From Chloroflexota bacterium (GTDB lineage: Bacteria > Chloroflexota > UBA11872): a stretch of DNA of 64,000 bases. Shown here in pieces: positions 1 through 8,846 of the stretch (positions are counted from its first letter, which is position 1; each line of letters starts with the position of its first letter). Location of the stretch: positions 1-64,000 of the forward strand of contig JAJEGF010000035.1 of NCBI GenBank assembly GCA_022820025.1, in the 5' to 3' direction. A program made the translations under genes and the position numbers. The notes beneath the pieces are model-generated. The model saw only the letters and a list, made by a program, of their open reading frames with translations, did not search any database and had not been told where the DNA came from.

Positions 1-306
1 GGTGTTGGCCATCGGCTTTTCGACCAGGACGTGACGGCCGGCGTTGAGGGCGTCGATGGTCAGGTCGGCGTGGAGGTGGTGGCCCAGGATGATGGCCACG
101 GCGTCCACGTTGGGGTCTTCCAGCAGCTTGTGGTGGTTGGGATAGACCGCCGGGATTTCCCATTCCTTGCGGTGCGACTCGCGCAGCTCCTCCACCAGGT
201 CGGCCGCGGCGACGCAGCGGGCGAACCCCTCGTCCTCGGCGATCTGCAGCGCCGTGAGGTGCGACTTCGCGATTCCGCCCAGTCCGACCACTCCGATACC
301 AAGCAT
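1..306 (-). CDS. Gfo/Idh/MocA-family NAD(P)-dependent oxidoreductase (3' end outside window)
   Basis: This frame is missing from the ORF track because it runs off the left edge. Reading the minus strand from the ATG at 306 gives an uninterrupted 102-residue frame starting MLGIGVVGLGGIAKSHLTAL. It has the Rossmann signature GxGxIA, then an EDPNVDAV-like stretch (LLEDPNVDAVAII) and HVLVEKPMANT, the 'EKP' motif of Gfo/Idh/MocA dehydrogenases. The family oxidises or isomerises sugars and related polyols using NAD(P). Only the nucleotide-binding half is visible, so the substrate cannot be assigned. It is followed upstream by an antiporter gene on the same strand about 75 bp away. Confidence 0.85.
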   Translation of the reverse strand, partial: MLGIGVVGLGGIAKSHLTALQIAEDEGFARCVAAADLVEELRESHRKEWEIPAVYPNHHKLLEDPNVDAVAIILGHHLHADLTIDALNAGRHVLVEKPMANT

Positions 307-382
307 CGAGCGCCTCCAGAAATCCGAACCCTTGCCCACGCCGACCATGGTGCCAGCGCCCCGGCCGGTCGGCTATCCGGAG

Positions 383-2137
383 TTAGCGCTGCTGGTCGGT
401 GGCCTCGATCCACTCGTCCATGGCGCCGGTGAGGCCGGCGGATTCGGACGCGGCCAGAGCGCGGCTGATCTGAGCGCGGATTGCGGGGGCGTCGAGGCCC
501 AGGGACTTGAGCACGCGGGCCGACATCTCGGTGCCGCCCTCAAGCTCCTCGCAGACGACGTGGCTGGCGCCGAGGGCGAGGAGGCTGTCGCGCTCGGCGA
601 CGTGACGCGTTCGCGTGAGGATCGGAACGTCCGGTGATTCCGCTCGCGCCGCCGCGATTGCGCGGCGGGCGGCTGGTGGATCGTTGATAAGCAAGACCAG
701 CACCCGCGCCTGGCCGAGGTGGGCGTGGGCCAGCGCCTCGGGGCTGGTGACGTCGCCGTAGTAGACGTGGGCCTGCGCTTGCCGCGCCGCCCGCACGGTC
801 TCGGTGTTGAGCTCCAGCACCAGGTGGGGAATCCCGGCCTGCTCCAAAGTGCGGGCGAGCAGCCGCCCGGCCACGCCGTAACCGGCGATGACCACGTGGT
901 CGCGGAGTTGCGCGTCCTGGGCCGTCGGCTCGTCGATGCCGCGGGCGCGCAGCAGGCGTTCCAGGGGCCGCAGCAGCGCCTCGCCGGCGTGCAGGCCGCC
1001 GGTCCAGTGCATCAGGAGCCGCGAAATGAGGATGCTCACGACGCCGGTGGTGACGACCAGGCTCAGTTCGGACGACGTGACCAGCCCTTCGCTGACGCCG
1101 AGCAGCAGCACGACGTAGCCGAACTCGCCGAACTGGGCCAGGTAGACGCCGGACCGCCAGGCCACGCTGGCCGGATTGCGCATCGCGAGGGCGGCCAGCG
1201 AGGCCACCAGCGCCTTGCCGAAGACGAGGCCAAGCACGATCAGCACGGCCAGGACCGGCGTGTCCACGAACACGCGCCAGTCGAAGATCATGCCCAGCGA
1301 GATGAAGAAGAAACTGGTGAAGGCGTCGCGCAGCGGGATGATGTCGCTGGTGGCGCGGTGGCTGTAGTCGGTGTCGGCCAGCAGCATTCCGGCCAGGAAC
1401 GCGCCCAGCGCGACCGAGAGTCCCAGATGGCTCATCAGCCAGGCCGAGCCGAGCGCGATCGAGATCACGGTCAGCAGAAACACCTCGCGCGTGCGGGTGG
1501 CATCCACCGCCCGGAAGATGCGCGGAATGACGAAACGTGCGACCAGCAGCAGGCCACCCACGGCCAGGGTGGCTCGCAGGAGCGCCCATCCGGCTTCGAG
1601 GACAACGCCGCCGCCGACGGCGCCGCTCGCCAGCACCGGGACCAGCAGCGTCAGCGGAATCACGAGCAGGTCCTGGAAGATCAGCGCGCCCACGATGAAG
1701 CGGCCGTGCGGCGCGTCCAGTTCCGCGCGGACCGTCAGTACGCGCAGCACGACAACCGTGCTGGAGAGCGCCACGGCCAGTCCGAAGACAACGCCGCGCT
1801 CCAGCGACTGGCCCGCGACCAGCAGGATCCCCAGCGTGGCGGCCGTGGTGATGCCGACCTGAAGGGAGCCGCCAAATGCCACGGCTTTCCAGATGTAGCG
1901 CAGACGCGAGGTGGAGAACTCCAGCCCGATCGCGAACAGCAACAGGATCACGCCGATCTCGGCGATCTGCTCGATCCGGTGCGCGTCGCTGACCAGACCC
2001 AGGCCGTAAGGTCCGGCGATGGCGCCGGTGATCAGGAAGCCGGCCGTCGCCGGCAGCCCCAGGCGGTGCAGGCCCAGCGTCGTCGCCACGGCCAGCCCGC
2101 CGATGACCGCGAGCTCGCCGAACAGCTCCTGCTCCAC
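383..2137 (-). CDS. CPA2-family monovalent cation:proton antiporter with C-terminal RCK (TrkA-N) domain
   Basis: The 584-residue protein has about 12 hydrophobic segments over residues 1-385. These are typical of the Na_H_Exchanger fold, including ITGAIAGPYGLGL early on and the conserved AEIGVILLLFAIGLEF segment. A hydrophilic C-terminal half begins at DHVVIAGYGVAGRLLARTLE, which is the GxGxxG Rossmann fold of a TrkA-N/RCK regulatory domain. This arrangement is that of KefB/KefC/YbaL transporters, which exchange K+ or Na+ for H+ at the cytoplasmic membrane under nucleotide control. The ORF start is GTG (2137) with a GGAG-like stretch upstream. The exact ion and ligand are not readable. It lies in tandem with nhaA, so two cation antiporters are adjacent. 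Confidence 0.9.
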   Translation of the reverse strand: MEQELFGELAVIGGLAVATTLGLHRLGLPATAGFLITGAIAGPYGLGLVSDAHRIEQIAEIGVILLLFAIGLEFSTSRLRYIWKAVAFGGSLQVGITTAATLGILLVAGQSLERGVVFGLAVALSSTVVVLRVLTVRAELDAPHGRFIVGALIFQDLLVIPLTLLVPVLASGAVGGGVVLEAGWALLRATLAVGGLLLVARFVIPRIFRAVDATRTREVFLLTVISIALGSAWLMSHLGLSVALGAFLAGMLLADTDYSHRATSDIIPLRDAFTSFFFISLGMIFDWRVFVDTPVLAVLIVLGLVFGKALVASLAALAMRNPASVAWRSGVYLAQFGEFGYVVLLLGVSEGLVTSSELSLVVTTGVVSILISRLLMHWTGGLHAGEALLRPLERLLRARGIDEPTAQDAQLRDHVVIAGYGVAGRLLARTLEQAGIPHLVLELNTETVRAARQAQAHVYYGDVTSPEALAHAHLGQARVLVLLINDPPAARRAIAAARAESPDVPILTRTRHVAERDSLLALGASHVVCEELEGGTEMSARVLKSLGLDAPAIRAQISRALAASESAGLTGAMDEWIEATDQQR

Positions 2138-2385
2138 TACCCGCGCTCCCAGCCAACGTCGCGACTTGCGATCCCTACCCCGGTTACGAGTCTATGCAAG
2201 GTCCGGGTCGAGGCCATTTGTGCGATCGGGCGCTCCCGCGGCAATTCGGAGCCCGGCCCCAGGCTTCAGATCACCCCAGGCCGGATCGGTCTCGGCCGCG
2301 GCAACGGAAAGCCCGACGCACCGTCGACGTCGGGAACGAGGCCCGGGAGCAGGCGATGGCCGAGGCGTTTCGACGCCGTCGCCTT

Positions 2386-3621
2386 TCAGCCGGTGCGTTC
2401 GTTCGGCGATTGCGGGGCCCGCCGGCAGCTCAGGCGCAGGACTACGTAGGCCGCGACCGCCGAAGCCAGTGATCCGGCCAGGATGCCGAGCCGGTCGCCG
2501 GCGAAGTAGTCGCCACTGCCGTGCTCAAAGGCGAGGCCCGCGATGAAGAGACTCATCGTGAAGCCGATCCCGCAGGCAAACGCCACGCCGGCAATCTGCG
2601 CCCAGGTCACTCCACGCGGCAGCGTCGCCAAGCCACCGACAGCGGCGATGGCGACAAAGCCGAGAATGCCGATCGGCTTGCCAAGGAAGAGCCCCGCGGC
2701 TACGCCCACGGTCACGGGATGCAAGAGCTCGTCGACGCCAATGCCGGACAGCGCGAGCCCGGCGTTGACGAAGGCGAAGACGGGCAGGATCACGAACGCC
2801 ACGGGCGTGTGCAGATCGTGCTCCAGCTTTCGCAAGGGTGATTCGCCGCGCGGGTCACGCATGGGAATGCAGAAGGCAATCAAGACGCCGGCCAACGTGG
2901 CATGCACCCCGGACTTGAGCACGGCGACCCACAGCACGAGCCCGACGAGAACGTAGGCCGAGACCCGCGTTACGCCCAACCGGTTGAACACGACCCCCGC
3001 CGCCAGCGCCGCCGCCCCAATCAGGAGCGCCGGTACGGCCAGGTCACCGGTATAGAAGATCGCGATGATCACGATTGCCGCCAGGTCGTCGAAGATGGCC
3101 AGGGTGAGCAGAAAGGTCTTGAGAGGCGTCGGAATCCGCCGGCCAAAGACGCTCAAAAGCCCCAGGGCAAAGGCGATGTCGGTGGCGACAGGGATACCCC
3201 AGCCGTCCAGCGCGATGGGGTCCTGCCAGTTCAGGGCGATGTAGATCGCCGCCGGCACCAGCATGCCGCCCAGGGCGCCGAATCCGGGCAGCGCAATGGC
3301 CCGCAGAGACGAGAGTTCGCCCTCCAGGATCTCCCGCTTGACCTCCAGGCCGATCACGAAGAAGAACAAGGCCATCAAGCCGTCGTTGACCCACAACAGC
3401 AGGGGCTTGTTGATGACGAGGTCGCCGATTTGGACGGCGACGACGGTATCCAGCAACGACGCATAGACGCCGGCCAGCGGCGAATTGGCGGCGATCATGG
3501 CCGCCACCGCGGCCCCGAACAGCAGAATCCCGCCGGCCGATTCCAGCTTGATGAAATCGCGGATCGTGAAGGCGGGTCCGCCGGACGCGGCGTTCGATTC
3601 CGCGGACGCGTGGACTGTCAA
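2386..3621 (-). CDS. nhaA: Na+/H+ antiporter NhaA
   Basis: The 411-residue integral membrane protein aligns by eye with NhaA throughout. It has the N-terminal FIKLESAGGILL, the MALFFFVIGLEVKRE segment, VATDIAFALG (the Asp133 region) and LAIFDDLAAIVIIAIFYT. That last segment carries the paired aspartates (Asp163/164 in E. coli) that bind Na+/H+. NhaA exports Na+ or Li+ in exchange for protons and supports pH and salt homeostasis, which fits a saline habitat. The start is TTG at 3621, supported by an AGGGA ribosome-binding site six bases upstream. Length matches the family. It is transcribed in the same direction as the CPA2 gene, 248 bp apart. Confidence 0.95.
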   Translation of the reverse strand: MTVHASAESNAASGGPAFTIRDFIKLESAGGILLFGAAVAAMIAANSPLAGVYASLLDTVVAVQIGDLVINKPLLLWVNDGLMALFFFVIGLEVKREILEGELSSLRAIALPGFGALGGMLVPAAIYIALNWQDPIALDGWGIPVATDIAFALGLLSVFGRRIPTPLKTFLLTLAIFDDLAAIVIIAIFYTGDLAVPALLIGAAALAAGVVFNRLGVTRVSAYVLVGLVLWVAVLKSGVHATLAGVLIAFCIPMRDPRGESPLRKLEHDLHTPVAFVILPVFAFVNAGLALSGIGVDELLHPVTVGVAAGLFLGKPIGILGFVAIAAVGGLATLPRGVTWAQIAGVAFACGIGFTMSLFIAGLAFEHGSGDYFAGDRLGILAGSLASAVAAYVVLRLSCRRAPQSPNERTG

Positions 3622-3726
3622 AAGCTGTCCCTGGGGGTTTCCGTGTCCGGCGAGCTTAGCCGCCCGCGGATCGTGCGGCCGATGTGGGCGGCGCAGTCAG
3701 TCGTTGGGGTTGAGAGGAGTTGAGGG

Positions 3727-4032
3727 ATGCGGATGGTTGGGGCGCGGCATCCGGGTGGGATCGTGAGGCGTGAGTGCCTGGAGCGGCTTGGGCTCTCCGT
3801 GACGAAGGCCGCCGAAGGGTTGGGGGTGAGCCGGCAGGCGCTGTGGGAACTGGTGAACGAGAAGTCGGTTGTGTCCGCGGAGATGGCGATTCGGTTGTCG
3901 AGGGCCTTTGGGTCGAGTCCTGAGACGTGGTTGGGGATGCAGACGGCCTATGACCTCTGGGAGGCGCGGGAACGGGCGGATCAGCTCCAGGTGAAGCGAC
4001 TCGCGCCGGAGTCGGCAATAACTGAGCTTTAG
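3727..4032 (+). CDS. HigA-type addiction-module antitoxin / XRE regulator, without visible HigB partner
   Basis: A 101-residue protein with a helix-turn-helix of the XRE/HigA class (LSVTKAAEGLGVSRQALWEL, about residues 23-42), followed by the diagnostic SAEMAIRLSRAFGSSPETWL and ending in YDLWEA. HigA binds its own promoter and neutralises the HigB mRNA interferase. The start ATG has a strong GAGGAG site seven bases upstream. In canonical modules higB lies just upstream. Here the 105 bp between nhaA and this gene contain no HigB-like frame, so it is an orphan antitoxin or a solitary regulator. It borders the AT-richer island to its right. Confidence 0.85.
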   Translation: MRMVGARHPGGIVRRECLERLGLSVTKAAEGLGVSRQALWELVNEKSVVSAEMAIRLSRAFGSSPETWLGMQTAYDLWEARERADQLQVKRLAPESAITEL

Positions 4033-4146
4033 CCAGGACTCGCTCAGAGTTTGACGCTTTGAGTGTCAGGAACTGCTTGCGGTGGCCGCACGTGCTGGTG
4101 ATGATGAGGTGTGCTCAGCGTCTACCGAAGTGGGGCTGACCCGAAA

Positions 4147-4941
4147 ATGCCAAGACGAAGCTCTAGGCGCAAGAACTCGCGACAAGCAAAGAACAAAGCT
4201 AAACGCGAACGCCGGCGGAACAGGAAAAAGAAGCAAGCACTTAATGACGACGATCTGAAGGAAGTTGTGGTGTGGAAAGAGCGAATTGAAACAAACATTC
4301 AAGATGCAATCAAGTGCTACAAGCGAATGGATGAGAATGATCTTCTGGATGATAAAGACCTCCTTGCGGCGCTATCGCGATATGTGGAAAACACTGGCGA
4401 AGCGATTACAAAACTAGACGAGATTACGCACGAAGTGCTATTTGCCATGTTGACTGAAGTCCCGGTTGATAATGATGAAGATGGGGCACTGACCTGGAAG
4501 AATCTGAAGGGAATTCGCGTCCGCCTTGCACATAAATTCTGGGATACTAACAATAGAATACTGCGCAACACGGTAAGAGATGACTTTCCGGTTCTAGCAA
4601 CACTGTTCTCTCGATTGCTAATCAATCGAAGCATCTTGAGAGATGACACATCTGTGCAGATCACTCTGCAGAAATCTGACTTGGCCCGTACAGCTGGCTT
4701 CGGTGACACTCCATCCCTCGGAGAATATTCACTCATAGCGACTTACAGCGTTGCGGGTTGGCAATTGGATCGACTATCGCTAGTTGAGGAGCCGCCTGGG
4801 TATATCTCAGGAATGTTTCTTTCGACAGCAAGCCAGACTAAAGATGATCGCGTGAGGTCACGTAGAATGAGCATTCGAGGAAAGAGGTCGAAGGTGCTTC
4901 ACTCTTTCGATATTGTTGACAATTTGACACTGGGCACGTGA
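4147..4941 (+). CDS. HEPN-domain (DUF86/HepT-like) protein with Lys/Arg-rich N-terminus
   Basis: The ORF track begins at GTG 4111; ATG 4147 (MPRRSSRRKNSR) is the more natural start. Residues 1-30 are a very basic Arg/Lys tail. The middle part (about 40-145) resembles DUF86/HepT HEPN proteins: a GEAITKLDE helix followed by LTWKNLKGIRVRLAHKFWD. This contains R-x4-H, the catalytic RX4-6H signature of HEPN ribonucleases, and then the family-like NRILRNTVRDDFPVLATL. The last 110 residues match nothing I recognise. No MntA-type nucleotidyltransferase partner is adjacent. The gene is AT-rich compared with its left-hand neighbours and converges on the restriction-modification genes, so an RNase role in defence is an inference. 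The HEPN call is from motif and helix pattern, not a search. Confidence 0.6.
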   Translation: MPRRSSRRKNSRQAKNKAKRERRRNRKKKQALNDDDLKEVVVWKERIETNIQDAIKCYKRMDENDLLDDKDLLAALSRYVENTGEAITKLDEITHEVLFAMLTEVPVDNDEDGALTWKNLKGIRVRLAHKFWDTNNRILRNTVRDDFPVLATLFSRLLINRSILRDDTSVQITLQKSDLARTAGFGDTPSLGEYSLIATYSVAGWQLDRLSLVEEPPGYISGMFLSTASQTKDDRVRSRRMSIRGKRSKVLHSFDIVDNLTLGT

Positions 4942-4959
4942 GCGGGTCAGAAACGACAC

Positions 4960-5868
4960 TCATGATAGTTCAGGCGCACTAACCGGTATCACATTTGCTG
5001 TATATTGATCTTCTTGGCCGTGCAGCACCCTTGCGAACTCTTGCTTAGCTTGCGCAAGCGCAGTAAAGTAGGTCCTAAACGCTGCAGACTTTTTCAGTGC
5101 CCAAGCCAAATCTGGAGGTCTAGGGACGATTATTTCTCTATACCGCTTACCGCAATCTTCCCTGTTTGTCTGCATGAGTGCTATTCGGCGCCATTGGTTC
5201 CTTACAGCCTTCAAGGAGAATGACCACAGGAGATAAAATGGATCATAGGGAGAGCACAATTGAGCGCGAAAAACAAATACCTCTTTTGTGAGTACGATGC
5301 GCTCCTCACCAGGGAGCACAATCGCAAATTCGCCGATGTTGCTGCTCGCTCGGTTAGGCGTGACTAGATCCCACTGACAAAGTCCACTGTTATCAGCCTT
5401 CCAGTGAGACTTGGCAACTGGCTCCGATACAAGATTAGTCGGGTTGATGTTGATGCGTAGTGCCCGAATGTCCGATACTTTGACATAGGGAATATCGCCT
5501 GAACGCTGATCATTTGCCGGGCTGCCATGTCCACGACGTTCCCAGATGATCCCGTCGTCAATGAGCTCACCAATTGTTATGCCGTCAATACCGTTTGCAG
5601 CAAGGAATTGATTGATTCCCTCAGTATATCGCAAATCGAAGTAGGTCGGAACCAGAACTTTCCGCTCGAAGATGTGGTGCAGTTGGACTTGGACCATGCC
5701 AGGATGCCTGATTCCACTTAGATACCAGTCGACCTGATCTGATAGTTCATTATCAATCTCAGACGTGCGGCGCCCAGTGAGTTCATCAACTCGATATCGC
5801 ACCTTGCCATCCTTGTAGATACCACATGTCAAGGGATTAAGAATGGTTACCTCTTCGAACTCGCTCAA
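4960..5868 (-). CDS. Type I/IIB-like DNA specificity (S) subunit
   Basis: The protein follows the nuclease-methylase gene directly and has the look of an HsdS/BcgIB target-recognition subunit. One unit has DGITIGELIDDGIIWERRGHG followed by IPYVKVSDIR, the TRD-type 'G..PYV...DI' motif. A later part contains RIVLTKEVFVFRAQL and YDPFYLLWSFSLKAVRNQW, then a helical spacer (AKQEFARVLHG). The track ORF starts at 5949 deep inside the upstream gene. Better starts are TTG 5868, with AGGTGGGG five bases before it and immediately after the upstream TAA, or ATG 5892. From TTG the product is 302 residues. It would select the DNA sequence for the partner enzyme. The gene is AT-richer than the flanking chromosome. 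Confidence 0.75.
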   Translation of the reverse strand: MSEFEEVTILNPLTCGIYKDGKVRYRVDELTGRRTSEIDNELSDQVDWYLSGIRHPGMVQVQLHHIFERKVLVPTYFDLRYTEGINQFLAANGIDGITIGELIDDGIIWERRGHGSPANDQRSGDIPYVKVSDIRALRININPTNLVSEPVAKSHWKADNSGLCQWDLVTPNRASSNIGEFAIVLPGEERIVLTKEVFVFRAQLCSPYDPFYLLWSFSLKAVRNQWRRIALMQTNREDCGKRYREIIVPRPPDLAWALKKSAAFRTYFTALAQAKQEFARVLHGQEDQYTANVIPVSAPELS

Positions 5869-5869
5869 T

Positions 5870-7468
5870 TTACCCCACCTTTTCAAAGACATAAAAGTTG
5901 GTCTTCGCTCTGCAAAAGCCCTGAAAGGCTTCCATCGGTATATTTGCAACTACAGTTGGCCGAAAGCGACTCCGCAGCCAATCGAAGAGAAAGGAGTAGG
6001 TTGGTGAAAAAAAGTAGGTTTCCGGCAACACGATACCAAGGCGCCCACCCACTTTCAGAAGGCGATGGGCTCGATCAAGGAAGAGAAGGCCGATCTCGAG
6101 GCCCTTGTAACTGCCGTCTCGTTTCGCTATCTCGAGTCCTGCAAGGCGGCATTCATTAGCGGTTAGCCGCAGGTTCTTGCCGAATGGTGGATTCGTCACT
6201 ATGACGGAGAAGCGTCCATCATTAAAATTCGGACGCAAGTGCGGAAAGTCAGTGTCCCAGTTGTACGTCCGAATGCTATCACCGCGAACACAGTGGGCCG
6301 AACCATCGCCGGCAATTTGCATGACAGCCTTCGTGAGTTTCACGGCTATGGCGTCCTTGTCGATTCCGTAAAGATGAGTCTGCGCCCATTGAGACAGTTG
6401 GAGAGCGGACATCGAGGGCCGAGAATTCTGAAAGTCGAGCATGGCTTGTACGAGAAAACCCCCGGTCCCACACGCTGGATCAAGTACTATGTCGTCAAAC
6501 TTAATTTGCATAAGACGCACACCAGCCTCAATGACAGCTTGGGGGGTAAAGTACTGGCCCTCCCCTTGCTTCAATGCTTCACTGCGAAGTACTTGAAAGG
6601 CCAGAGATATCGTAGACACACCGAGATCAATCAGTCGAAGATGTGTCAACTCGTCCACGCAGGCGGCAATCGTTTCATCTGCGAAACGTAAGATCCTGTC
6701 CTGTTCGGTTACGAAAACCTCTGGGTATAGCGCGACGAAGTTGTTATATCGTTGTCGCACTGCTGAAGCGGTCATTGAAGCGGACGCTCGAGGTCGGAAG
6801 AACATCGGTGAATCGGGCTCAGACTTTGCCTGCTTGTCGCTCTCCAGCTTCAAGAGAAGAAGATTGCATAGCTGGTCTAGCTGTTCGTCACGCCTCGTTA
6901 CGTTGGAATCACTCACGACGATTCTATCGAGCAGGTACTCCATGGCTTTCTTCAAAATCTCTTCTGATGGGGCAACCAGCTCATCAAACTGTCGGATCTG
7001 CAATTCAGCGTGGATCGGGTCACTAGGTCGAGGAAGATGTGCTACCTGGCGATGTTTGCGAATCGGTCGGCCATCGCGACTACGGTGTACAAAAACAGCC
7101 TGCGAACTTGGAGAGGGATCATTTGCCCATACCCCCAGAATCACGTACGGCTCACCTACGAAATACGACTCCAGCTGCGCGACACCTGCATCTTCGGTAC
7201 GCTGCTTGCACTCGACCATAAAGAGCAGGTGACGGGGGTCCCCCGTATGTGCGGGATCGTCGAAGATAGCAATGTCGACTGGAAAGCCCTCAAATGATTG
7301 TCCTTTCTCGCGTAAGGTAGCTTGCGAAGGACTCTTCGGAACGCGCCACTCTTTCTTTCCGAAAACTATCTGTTCCAGATCCCATCCGATGTCACAAAGG
7401 TATCTAACCAATGGACCTACCACGGACCTTTGTTCGTGGGTGTCCTTCAACCTCTCTTCTATTGTCAT
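5870..7468 (-). CDS. Fused restriction endonuclease-N6-adenine methylase subunit (BcgI A-like)
   Basis: A 532-residue single ORF. Residues 60-90 read FPVDIAIFDD...LLFMVECKQ, giving Asp65, Glu86 and Lys88 in the D...ExK arrangement of HSDR_N-type PD-(D/E)xK nucleases. Residues 290-450 are an HsdM-type methyltransferase: QYFTPQAVIE, SAM motif I LDPACGTGGF (329-338) and catalytic NPPF (426-429). With the specificity gene immediately downstream, this is the two-gene layout of BcgI-like Type IIB enzymes (RM fused, S separate) rather than a three-gene hsdRMS operon. There is no helicase/translocase domain anywhere. It would methylate self DNA and cut unmodified DNA. The ATG at 7468 has no clear Shine-Dalgarno. 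The gene sits in AT-richer DNA, suggesting transfer. Confidence 0.85.
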   Translation of the reverse strand: MTIEERLKDTHEQRSVVGPLVRYLCDIGWDLEQIVFGKKEWRVPKSPSQATLREKGQSFEGFPVDIAIFDDPAHTGDPRHLLFMVECKQRTEDAGVAQLESYFVGEPYVILGVWANDPSPSSQAVFVHRSRDGRPIRKHRQVAHLPRPSDPIHAELQIRQFDELVAPSEEILKKAMEYLLDRIVVSDSNVTRRDEQLDQLCNLLLLKLESDKQAKSEPDSPMFFRPRASASMTASAVRQRYNNFVALYPEVFVTEQDRILRFADETIAACVDELTHLRLIDLGVSTISLAFQVLRSEALKQGEGQYFTPQAVIEAGVRLMQIKFDDIVLDPACGTGGFLVQAMLDFQNSRPSMSALQLSQWAQTHLYGIDKDAIAVKLTKAVMQIAGDGSAHCVRGDSIRTYNWDTDFPHLRPNFNDGRFSVIVTNPPFGKNLRLTANECRLAGLEIAKRDGSYKGLEIGLLFLDRAHRLLKVGGRLGIVLPETYFFSPTYSFLFDWLRSRFRPTVVANIPMEAFQGFCRAKTNFYVFEKVG

Positions 7469-8452
7469 ACAGCCACGACAACCAATCCGCCCTATCGCGC
7501 GCTCTTCCGTGCTAGGTTCGCACGCGTTCTATGATTGCCTTTGAGAGGGCACATTCTAGCACGCGAGGCTGCCTACTGACGTCTGCTCAGCAATCTGGTT
7601 TTGACCAGTAATCTCCGAATCCGCGAGATCCCCGCCCGGCGTGCTGGCCTAAGCTTGAGACTTCTGAGAGTCGCTTGACTCGGGCGAGTGCGCCTCAGTG
7701 ATCCAGCAGGTGACGTCGTGGGCATGGTCTCGGAAGGCGGTGGAACGCATGAATACCAATCGAAGGCTGAGAACGAGTCATTTCGGCGGTTCGTAGAGGA
7801 CTATAGGGTCCGGAGTATAGGCGTCCGGATCATATGGACGCGAGAGCACGAGCAGTATTGTGCCGCCGAACGACGAGTCAGACGTGCGGATTGCGTGAAG
7901 GATGGGGGCGGAATGAGGGGTTATACGGACCAGAAGTGTATTCCGGGCCAGTTGGCCAATTCCGGTTCCCGGACGGAAGCGACCGGCTGATGTATCGGAA
8001 TATGGAGATTTATCTGATTGTGATGTATCCGACGCTCTGGTAAGTGATAGGGGGACGTCGTTGGCGATGGCGTGGAAGTTTGGGTTGGTGGGGTTTGGGT
8101 GTGTGTGGAGTGTTTGGGCGGCGTGATGCAGGAGGACTTGGGCACGAGTGAATGTGGGAGTGAAACCCAGGGCCGCGACACGAAGACGGGTCGGTCAGAG
8201 ACCCGCCCCTTGTATGTTGCAGGACCCGCAGATCGTCCGTGGGAATTCGTAGGGCCGGGGCACCCCGACGGCCCACACAGTTGCTCTACCAAGCGAGGGA
8301 TTTCCAGGCGGACGCACAGTTCAAAGACGCCGGGGCTTCGCACGGGTCGCCATAAGGAGCAGGCCACGCCTGGCGCGATCGTTGGCGACGACGTTTGGTC
8401 CGGTTTTCGTGTGCCGCTGGCGATCGTTTTCGACTGCTAACCCGAGAGAGGC
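7469..8452. other. About 1 kb without a supported gene
   Basis: This stretch follows the start of the restriction-modification operon. Frames of 60-148 codons are open on both strands, but they overlap each other, have no ribosome-binding sites that stand out and match no family I recognise (for example 7688-7990 + and 7921-8367 -). Base composition drifts from AT-richer near 7.5 kb back to GC-rich near 8.2 kb, so this is probably the edge of the acquired island. I see no tRNA, terminator or insertion sequence in it. Confidence 0.5.
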
Positions 8453-8510
8453 GGCGTTCAAACTTCCGTTGGCGGCGACATATTTCGGCCGCATTTCGTC
8501 CCTACCGTTC

Positions 8511-8534
8511 TTCGTGTGAGAGGCACCACACGAA
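8511..8534 (+). promoter_or_regulatory. Inverted repeat upstream of the degenerate lipoprotein copy
   Basis: TTCGTGTG, an 8-base spacer, then CACACGAA forms a perfect 8-bp inverted repeat just before the GGAGGGAGACCG start region. The paralogous site at 10248-10271 has one change (A to G) that would keep a G-U pair in RNA. It could be an operator or a 5' UTR stem-loop. Confidence 0.55.
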
Positions 8535-8546
8535 GGAGGGAGACCG

Positions 8547-8651
8547 ATGACTGGCATGCGGCTGACGGCGAGGACGACGCAGGTGTTGGCGGGGACGGTG
8601 CTGGGGGCCACTGGGGGGCTGGGGGTGGGCGCCCGGAAGAGGCCGGTTTGA
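8547..8651 (+). pseudogene. Truncated paralogue of the Gly/His-rich lipoprotein
   Basis: Reads MTGMRLTARTTQVLAGTVLG and stops at TGA after 34 codons. The intact gene reads MTGMKLTARTKKVLAGTVLG before its LAGC lipobox. In this copy the lipobox cysteine is lost (GGLGVGARKRPV, then stop) and nothing downstream resembles the rest of the lipoprotein. The start has a GGAGGGAG ribosome-binding site as in the intact gene, so a short peptide could still be made, but it would not be a lipoprotein. Confidence 0.7.
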
Positions 8652-8846
8652 GACCGGCCGGTACGCACGACGGGGCCGGTAGGGTGACTGGGGCCGAGAT
8701 TCGGATTCGCGGTGACCTTGGGGCGGCGATTGGGGTGGAGTGGGGGCGGAGGTGAATCCGGAGCGGGAGTGAAATCCGTGAGGAGTTCAGTTGGGGAGGT
8801 CGCCAGACGGCTTCGAGGGGGCGGGCGGAAGGTTGGGAATGCGCGA

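Larger units (their letters stand above)
8453..8651 (+). repeat. Degenerate copy of the lipoprotein leader and signal-peptide region
   Basis: Aligned by eye, 8453-8640 matches 10190-10370 closely over the upstream leader (TTCCGTYGGCGGCGACATATTT...), the ribosome-binding region and the first 20 or so codons. The two copies are direct repeats about 1.74 kb apart. Similarity fades where the intact gene at 10283 reaches its lipobox. This points to duplication of a lipoprotein gene followed by loss of the body of the first copy. Confidence 0.8.

Noticed and set aside
719-2449. Long 576-codon plus-strand ORF over the antiporter genes
   Set aside because: It is the complement of the CPA2 gene, rich in Gln/Asp/Arg/His as expected of an antisense frame of GC-rich DNA, and has no domain.
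7688-8440. Several 60-148 codon ORFs on both strands after the R-M island
   Set aside because: They overlap one another, lack ribosome-binding sites and family similarity.
8641-8662. GCCGGTTTGAGACCGGC hairpin as a terminator
   Set aside because: A good stem but no downstream U-tract; it could be chance in GC-rich DNA.
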